Shown here one piece after another: positions 38,393 through 43,299 of a DNA stretch of 43,299 nucleotides. Within the stretch, counting starts at the first letter, position 1; every line of letters begins with the position of its first letter. The notes under the pieces were generated by a model. It was not told where the DNA came from. It was given only the letters and a program-made list of their open reading frames with translations, and made no database searches. The position numbers were made by a program, and so were the translations under genes. Source of the DNA: Sphaerisporangium cinnabarinum (GTDB lineage: Bacteria; Actinomycetota; Actinomycetes; Actinomycetales; Cellulomonadaceae); NCBI GenBank assembly GCA_003052455.1, contig QAPD01000013.1, positions 1 through 43,299 on the forward strand, read 5' to 3'.

Positions 38393-41300
38393 TCACCAGC
38401 CGTCGGGCGCGAGGAGCTTGCGGATGCGCTTCTCGCTCACCGGGCCGTCGGTGCCGAGCTGCTGCGCGAACAGCGACACGCGCAGCTCCTCGATGAGCCA
38501 CCGCACCTCGGCCAGGTCGGCCGCGCGGACCGGGTCTGCGGGCCCCTGCGCGGAGGCGGCGCGGGCGCGCTGGTACGCGTCCTCGACGTCGTGCACGCGC
38601 CACGCGAGCTCGGCGTCGCGGTGGGGGTTCGACTGCGCCTTCTCCAGCCGGTACGACGCCGCCCGCAGGTAGCGCGTGAGGTGCGGCAGGCGCCGCGGCG
38701 GGGTCTGCGAGACGAAGCCGTCGTGGATCAGGCCCGCCGCCTGGTCGCGCAGGTCCGTGAGCGTGTTGAGCAGCGCGAGGCTGTTCGACGCGCGGATCTC
38801 CGCGTCGAGGTTCCGCGACGCGGTGAGGGCGGCGACCACGTGCCCGACCACCTGGTGCACGTGCTCCTCCAGGTGCGCCCGGACGAACGTGCGCGCGGCC
38901 GCGTAGGCCTCGGCGTCGCGGATCGTCGCGGCGTCCGGCTGCGCGCCGTGGGGCCCGCTGCCTCCGCTCGTCAGCGCGATCACCGCGGCGAGCTGCAGGT
39001 CCGCGACGAGCGCGTCCGTGTTCCGGTACGGGCCGGCGGCCAACGTGAGGGACTGCGTCCCGTTCCACCGGCTCGTGATGCGCCCCGTCTGGAGCGCCGT
39101 CTCGGCCAGCAGCAGCCGCCGCACGCCCCGCGCGTGCTCGCGCGCCTGAGCGGTCGCGTCGGCCAGCACGCGCAGCGCGACGACCGGCTTCCCCTTCGCG
39201 TCCTGCTCCTCGACGACCGCCGGGTACCCCCGCACCACGACCCCACCCCCGAGGTCGGTCGACACCGTCGCCGGGATCGCACCCCCGGGCAGGTCGGGCC
39301 ACGTCGTCAGGTCCGTGCGTTCGCTCACCAGGCTCGCGGCCGAGCCCGCGGCCGGTGCGCCGTCGGTGCTCGGGCTGGCCGCGCCGTCGCCTCGGGCGGT
39401 AGGCCGTCCGCGGCCGCGCGCGGCCTCGACGCCCTTTGCATCGGACGACGCGCCGCCCGCTCGTCCTGCGCCTCGCCCGGGTGAGCCGGACGCCGAGGCG
39501 GGGGAGGGGGCGTCGGATGCCAAGGGCGTGGCGGGGCTGGCGGAGGGTAGCCCGAGCACCGACGCCCCCTCCGCCGCCGAACCCGACCCCGAGACCGCCG
39601 CGCCCGACCCGGAGACGGAACTCGACGCCGCCTCGCGCAGCGCCGCACCCACCGCTCCCTTGACCGCCGCGCGGACCGCGGCCTGGTTCTGGGCGGCGAG
39701 ACGGCGCTGGAGAGCGAGGAGGTCCTTCGACTCGTCGAGCACGACGGAGCCACCGCGCCCCCGGGTGTCCTCGACCCGGAACGTCATGCGCAGGTGCGCG
39801 GGCAGGCGTGCCTCCTGCTCGGGGCCCCACGCGTCGTCGGGGATGACGACGTCGCGCAGCGCCCGCACGGCGCGCGTGAACGCGACGTGGAACGGCTCGG
39901 CCATGTCGCCCGCGCGGGCCATGTCCTCCCAGGCGGGCGTGTGCTCGCGGAGCCAGGCGACGACGTCGCGCGCGACGTCCGGCGCCGGCACGAGCTGGAC
40001 GCGGACCGGCTTGGGCAGCGAGCGGATCGTCGCGGTGGCGAGCTCGTCGAGGAGTCCGGGCACCATCCAGTCGAACCCGTCGGGGACGACGCGGTTGAGC
40101 ACGGAGATCGGGACGTGCACGGTCACGCCGTCGGCCTCGGTCCCGGGCTGGAACTGGTAGGTGAGCGGGAGCGTGAGCTCGCCCTGGGGCCAGGTCTCCG
40201 GGAACTGCGACGTGTCGACCTGCTCGGCGTCGGGCACGAGCTGTTCGAGCGTGAAGGTGAGCAGGTCGGGGTCGCGGCGCTGCGCCGTCTTCCACCAGCG
40301 GTCGAAGTGCGCGGCGGAGACGACGTCGTCGGGCACGCGGTCGTCGTAGAAGTCGAACAGCACGTCGTCGTCGACGACGAGCCCGCGCTGGCGCGAGCGC
40401 GCCTCCAGCTCCTCCGCCTCGGCGAGGAGCTTCCGGTTGTCGTGGAAGAACCGGTGGTGCGTCGTCCACTCGCCCTGCACGAGCGCGTGCCGCACGAACA
40501 TCTCGCGCGCGGCCTCGGGGTCGACCTTCGCGTACAGGACCTTGCGGTCCGCGACGATCGGCACGCCGTACAGCAGCACCTTCTCGGTCGCGATCGCGGC
40601 GCCGCGCTTGGTCGACCAGTGCGGCTCGGAGTACGTGCGCCGCGCGAGGTCGCCGGCGAGGTCCTCGGCCCACTCGGGCTGGATGCGGGCGACGTCGCGC
40701 GCCCACAGCCGTGACGTCTCGACGAGCTCGCCCGCCATGATCCACGCCGGCGGCTTCTTGCTGAGCGGCGAGCCGGGGAAGATCGCGAACCGCGCGCCGC
40801 GCGCGCCGGTGTACTCGTTGCGGGCCTGCTTCTGCGCGCGCCGCAGCGCCTTGGCGCGGGCCTCGCCCTTGAGGTGCGCGACCGACGACGCCTTCACCTC
40901 GCCCGTGTCCTGCATCCCGATCTGCGACAGCAGGCCGGACAGCAGCGCCTTGTGGATCGTGTCGCCGTCCCAGGCGCGTTTGTGGGCCTGGGTGTCGGGG
41001 GTTGCGTCGGGAGCGGTGGTCGGGTCCGCGGCGGCTGCCCCCGAGGTGCTCGGGCTACCATCCGCGCCGCTCGTTCCTCGCGTCGCTCCCGCCAGGCCCG
41101 CCACGCCCTTCGCATCCTCGGGCGCAGCCGCCGCTCGTCCTGGGCCTCGCCGCGGGTCGTCACCGGCCGCGCCGCGTGCGCGCGGCGTGTAGGACATGTC
41201 GATGCCGAGGGGCTTGGACATCTCGCGGAGCTGGGCGACGACGTCCTGCCACTCGCGGATGCGCAGGAAGTTGAGGTACTCGGCCTTGCACAGGCGGCGG

Positions 41301-43156
41301 AAGGCCGACGACGAGAGCTCGTGCTGCTGCTCGCGGACGTACTCCCAGACGTTGAGGTAGGTGAGGAAGTCGGAGTGCGGGTCGGTGAAGCGCGCGTGCG
41401 CCTGGTCGGCCTGGGCACGGACCTCGGCGGGGCGCTCGCGCGGGTCCTGGATCGACATGACGGCGGCGATGATCGCGACCTCGCGCGCGACGCCGAGCCT
41501 CGAGCCCTCCCAGATCATGCGGGCCAGGCGCGGGTCCATGGGGAGCTGCGCGAGCACGCGGCCGACCTCGGTGAGGCGCGTGACGCCGTCGGACGTAGCG
41601 AGGGCGCCGAGCTCGGTGAGGAGCTGGACGCCGTCGCGCACGGCGCGCGTGTCCGGGGGCTCGACGAACGGGAAGCGCGCGACCTCGTCGGGGGTCTCGA
41701 CGACGCCGACGGAGATCATCTGGAGCAGCACCGACGCGAGGGAGGTGCGCAGGATCTCCGGCTCGGTGAACTCGGGCCGGGAGAGGAAGTCGTCCTCGGA
41801 GTAGAGGCGCACCGCGATGCCGTCGGCGACACGGCCGGAGCGGCCGGAGCGCTGGTTCGCGCTCGCCTGCGAGACGGGCTCGATGGGCAGGCGCTGGACC
41901 TTCGTCGCCTTGGAGTAGCGCGAGATGCGGGCCGTGCCGGGGTCGACGACGTAGTGGATGCCCGGCACCGTGAGCGACGTCTCGGCGACGTTCGTCGCGA
42001 GCACGATGCGCCGCGAGGAGTGCGCCTGGAACACGCGGTGCTGCTCGGCCGACGACAGCCGCGCGTACAGCGGCAGGATCTCGACGCGCTGCGGGTGCTT
42101 CGGGTCGGTGACGCGGTCCTTGAGGTGCCCGGTGAGCGCGTCGGCGGCGTCGTGGATCTCGCGCTCGCCGGAGAGGAACACGAGGATGTCGCCCGGTCCC
42201 TCGCGCATGAGCTCGTCGCACGCGTCGACGATGCCGGTCACGAGGTCCTTCTCCTCGGCGCCGGAACGACCCTTCGCCTTCCCGGAGCCGGGGTCGACGT
42301 CGGGGGACAGCGGCCGGTACCGGATCTCGACCGGGTAGGTGCGGCCGGACACCTCGACGACGGGCGCGGCGTCGGGCAGCGCGTCGACCACGTACTCCGG
42401 CGCGCCGCCGAGCTGGGCGAGGTGCGCGGGGGAGAAGTGCTGCGCGAAGCGCGCGGAGTCGATCGTCGCCGACGTGATGATCAGCTTGAGGTCGGGCCGG
42501 CGCGGCAGGAGCCGCGCGAGGTAGCCGAGCAGGAAGTCGATGTTGAGGGACCGCTCGTGCGCCTCGTCGACGATGATCGTGTCGTACGCGAGCAGCTCCG
42601 GGTCGCGCTGGATCTGCGCGAGCAGGATGCCGTCCGTCATGACCTTGACGAGCGTGTCCTCGCTGGAGGTGTCGGTGAACCGCACCTGGTACCCGACGAC
42701 GCCGCCCAGCTCCGTGCCGAGCTCCTCCGCGATCCGCTCGGCGACCGTGCGCGCGGCGATGCGGCGAGGCTGCGTGTGCCCGACCTGACCCGTGCGGCCA
42801 CGGCCCAGCTCGAGCGCGATCTTGGGGAGCTGCGTCGTCTTCCCGGAGCCCGTCTCGCCCGCGACGATGACGACCTGGTGGTCACGGATCGCGGCGGCGA
42901 TGTCCGCGCGTCGGGCGCTGACCGGGAGCTGCTCGGGGTAGGTGATGGGCGGGACCGTCACGTTCTCGCGCGCCTGCGCGGCCCGGTCGAGCTGCGCGCG
43001 GCTCACCTGCCGCGGGCCCGACGCCGCCCGCTCGCCCCGGCCACGACCGCGGCGGTTCCCGCGGCGTCGGCGACCCTCGCGCGGGGTGCCCTCGGCGGCA
43101 CCCTCCCGCTGGGGAGGGCGCGCGTCAGGCTGGTTCGCTGCGGGCTCGGTACTCAC
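38393..43156 (-). CDS. hrpA: HrpA-type ATP-dependent RNA helicase (DEAH box)
   Basis: This 1587-residue helicase unwinds RNA. A basic, disordered head (1-60, runs of Arg/Gly) precedes two RecA domains: motif I GETGSGKTT (100-108), motif II DEAH (197-200), motif III SATID, motif V TNVAETSLTVPG and motif VI QRSGRSGRV. Then come the winged helix/ratchet, the OB-like region and the HrpA C-terminal DUF3418 domain. E. coli HrpA has about 1300 residues; the excess is two Ala/Gly/Ser/Pro linkers near 650-730 and 1190-1290, both containing a repeated DNA element. In bacteria HrpA is linked to mRNA processing and rescue of stalled ribosomes. The start is set at GTG 43156; TTG at 43174 is a longer option. 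Confidence 0.93.
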   Translation of the reverse strand: MSTEPAANQPDARPPQREGAAEGTPREGRRRRGNRRGRGRGERAASGPRQVSRAQLDRAAQARENVTVPPITYPEQLPVSARRADIAAAIRDHQVVIVAGETGSGKTTQLPKIALELGRGRTGQVGHTQPRRIAARTVAERIAEELGTELGGVVGYQVRFTDTSSEDTLVKVMTDGILLAQIQRDPELLAYDTIIVDEAHERSLNIDFLLGYLARLLPRRPDLKLIITSATIDSARFAQHFSPAHLAQLGGAPEYVVDALPDAAPVVEVSGRTYPVEIRYRPLSPDVDPGSGKAKGRSGAEEKDLVTGIVDACDELMREGPGDILVFLSGEREIHDAADALTGHLKDRVTDPKHPQRVEILPLYARLSSAEQHRVFQAHSSRRIVLATNVAETSLTVPGIHYVVDPGTARISRYSKATKVQRLPIEPVSQASANQRSGRSGRVADGIAVRLYSEDDFLSRPEFTEPEILRTSLASVLLQMISVGVVETPDEVARFPFVEPPDTRAVRDGVQLLTELGALATSDGVTRLTEVGRVLAQLPMDPRLARMIWEGSRLGVAREVAIIAAVMSIQDPRERPAEVRAQADQAHARFTDPHSDFLTYLNVWEYVREQQHELSSSAFRRLCKAEYLNFLRIREWQDVVAQLREMSKPLGIDMSYTPRARGAAGDDPRRGPGRAAAAPEDAKGVAGLAGATRGTSGADGSPSTSGAAAADPTTAPDATPDTQAHKRAWDGDTIHKALLSGLLSQIGMQDTGEVKASSVAHLKGEARAKALRRAQKQARNEYTGARGARFAIFPGSPLSKKPPAWIMAGELVETSRLWARDVARIQPEWAEDLAGDLARRTYSEPHWSTKRGAAIATEKVLLYGVPIVADRKVLYAKVDPEAAREMFVRHALVQGEWTTHHRFFHDNRKLLAEAEELEARSRQRGLVVDDDVLFDFYDDRVPDDVVSAAHFDRWWKTAQRRDPDLLTFTLEQLVPDAEQVDTSQFPETWPQGELTLPLTYQFQPGTEADGVTVHVPISVLNRVVPDGFDWMVPGLLDELATATIRSLPKPVRVQLVPAPDVARDVVAWLREHTPAWEDMARAGDMAEPFHVAFTRAVRALRDVVIPDDAWGPEQEARLPAHLRMTFRVEDTRGRGGSVVLDESKDLLALQRRLAAQNQAAVRAAVKGAVGAALREAASSSVSGSGAAVSGSGSAAEGASVLGLPSASPATPLASDAPSPASASGSPGRGAGRAGGASSDAKGVEAARGRGRPTARGDGAASPSTDGAPAAGSAASLVSERTDLTTWPDLPGGAIPATVSTDLGGGVVVRGYPAVVEEQDAKGKPVVALRVLADATAQAREHARGVRRLLLAETALQTGRITSRWNGTQSLTLAAGPYRNTDALVADLQLAAVIALTSGGSGPHGAQPDAATIRDAEAYAAARTFVRAHLEEHVHQVVGHVVAALTASRNLDAEIRASNSLALLNTLTDLRDQAAGLIHDGFVSQTPPRRLPHLTRYLRAASYRLEKAQSNPHRDAELAWRVHDVEDAYQRARAASAQGPADPVRAADLAEVRWLIEELRVSLFAQQLGTDGPVSEKRIRKLLAPDGW
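39365..39477 (+). repeat. Intragenic repeat element, copy A
   Basis: This copy begins GGTGCTCGGGCT (39365), contains ACGCCCTTTGCATC (39429-39442) and ends CCGCTCGTCCTGCGCCTCGCC (39457-39477). It shares these three blocks, in the same order and with 28 bp between the last two, with copy C at 41045. It lies inside a low-complexity linker of the HrpA gene and is read in the same frame as copy C (protein motifs DAKGV and SPST). Confidence 0.7.
39516..39560 (-). repeat. Intragenic repeat element, copy B, inverted and shortened
   Basis: The reverse complement of this segment starts GGTGCTCGGGCTACCCTCCG and ends CGCCACGCCCTTGGCATC. It matches the two outer blocks of copy C with the roughly 26-bp middle missing. 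It is in opposite orientation to copies A and C, so it encodes a different peptide (SVLGLPSASPATPLASD) within the same HrpA linker. Confidence 0.68.
41045..41151 (+). repeat. Intragenic repeat element, copy C
   Basis: This is the most complete copy: GGTGCTCGGGCTACC at 41045, CGCCACGCCCTTCGCATC ending at 41116, and CCGCTCGTCCTGGGCCTCGC at 41131-41150. It lies in the first HrpA linker, about 1.6 kb from copies A and B. The encoded peptide contains DAKGVAGLAGA and SPSTSGA. Confidence 0.7.
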
Positions 43157-43299
43157 GACGGTCCATTCTCTCAACTCGCCGCAACTTCATTGCTCCCGGT
43201 CCTGACCGTCGCCCGCGACCGGCGCCGAGCACGGGATCAGCGACCGTTTTCGTCGAGAAGAGGTCGCCAGCCCCGTGTTCGACGGCGACCGGGGCGGGG

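Noticed and set aside
38343-40745. 800-codon minus-strand frame inside the helicase region
   Set aside because: It is out of phase with HrpA and composed of Arg/Gly/Ala runs. HrpA motifs continue uninterrupted in the other phase, so there is no frameshift or gene fusion.
39365-41151. Reading the HrpA linker repeats as a CRISPR array or an insertion sequence
   Set aside because: There are three copies at irregular distances and in mixed orientation, with no spacers of constant length, no transposase and no target-site duplication visible.
43157-43299. Gene start or RNA at the right edge
   Set aside because: The 143 bp beyond the helicase start contain a slightly A/T-richer patch suitable for its promoter, but no frame or structured element that I can support.

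Overview
The window is extremely GC-rich DNA with G/C at almost every third codon position, frequent GTG starts and dense, mostly short-spaced genes. Together with a LAxTG wall-anchoring signal, NarL-type signalling and secreted polysaccharide hydrolases with carbohydrate-binding modules, this points to a high-GC actinobacterium, probably Micrococcales of the Cellulosimicrobium/Cellulomonas/Isoptericola type. The phylum is well supported; the genus is inference. I see no rRNA, tRNA, CRISPR array, insertion sequence or phage gene. It reads as ordinary chromosome with several accessory loci.

Layout. 0.2-3.2 kb: AAT-type amino-acid permease, PlsC-like acyltransferase and a convergent histidine-free ZIP-like transporter. 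3.3-7.1 kb: two-component system (ATGA overlap), DoxX-like protein and a polytopic protein with two CxxC pairs. 7.1-8.5 kb: AdhR/NmlR-like MerR regulator and aldo/keto reductase, each behind a 19-bp-spacer promoter with the same dyad. 8.5-13.5 kb: FG-GAP membrane protein, YeiH-family exporter preceded by a 54-codon membrane peptide and a Cys-containing 29-codon frame, App1-type phosphatase, a conserved unknown, and a PNPOx-fold protein. 13.6-18.8 kb: secreted multidomain GH87 alpha-1,3-glucanase behind nested palindromes, then a molybdopterin oxidoreductase/flavin reductase pair. 18.8-21.5 kb: TetR regulator divergent from an MGT-type glycosyltransferase and a hexapeptide acetyltransferase. 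21.5-24.6 kb: serine dehydratase (3' end inside a tandem repeat), 3-methyladenine glycosylase, and a winged-helix regulator with a membrane partner. 24.8-28.6 kb: TPR-AAA ATPase, TPR membrane protein and catalase-fold-like protein. 28.7-34.5 kb: a 753-residue Leu/Gly heptad-repeat membrane protein divergent from a wall-anchored phytase-like protein, with twin quasi-palindromes between them. 34.5-38.3 kb: PspC, macro domain, lone ketoacyl synthase, GH114 hydrolase and an unknown. 38.4-43.2 kb: HrpA helicase whose linkers carry copies of a short repeat in both orientations.

How the genes work together. Best-supported units are the two-component pair; the MerR-aldo/keto reductase aldehyde-stress module; the coupled small peptide and YeiH exporter; the molybdoenzyme with its reductase; the TetR-controlled glycosyltransferase/acetyltransferase; and the AAA/TPR pair. 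GH87 (alpha-1,3-glucan) and GH114 (galactosaminan) suggest attack on fungal wall or biofilm polysaccharide. Several convergent pairs are separated by long perfect hairpins.

At least nine genes lack a Shine-Dalgarno sequence but have an nAnnnT hexamer ending 6-8 nt before the start codon, the signature of leaderless transcripts.
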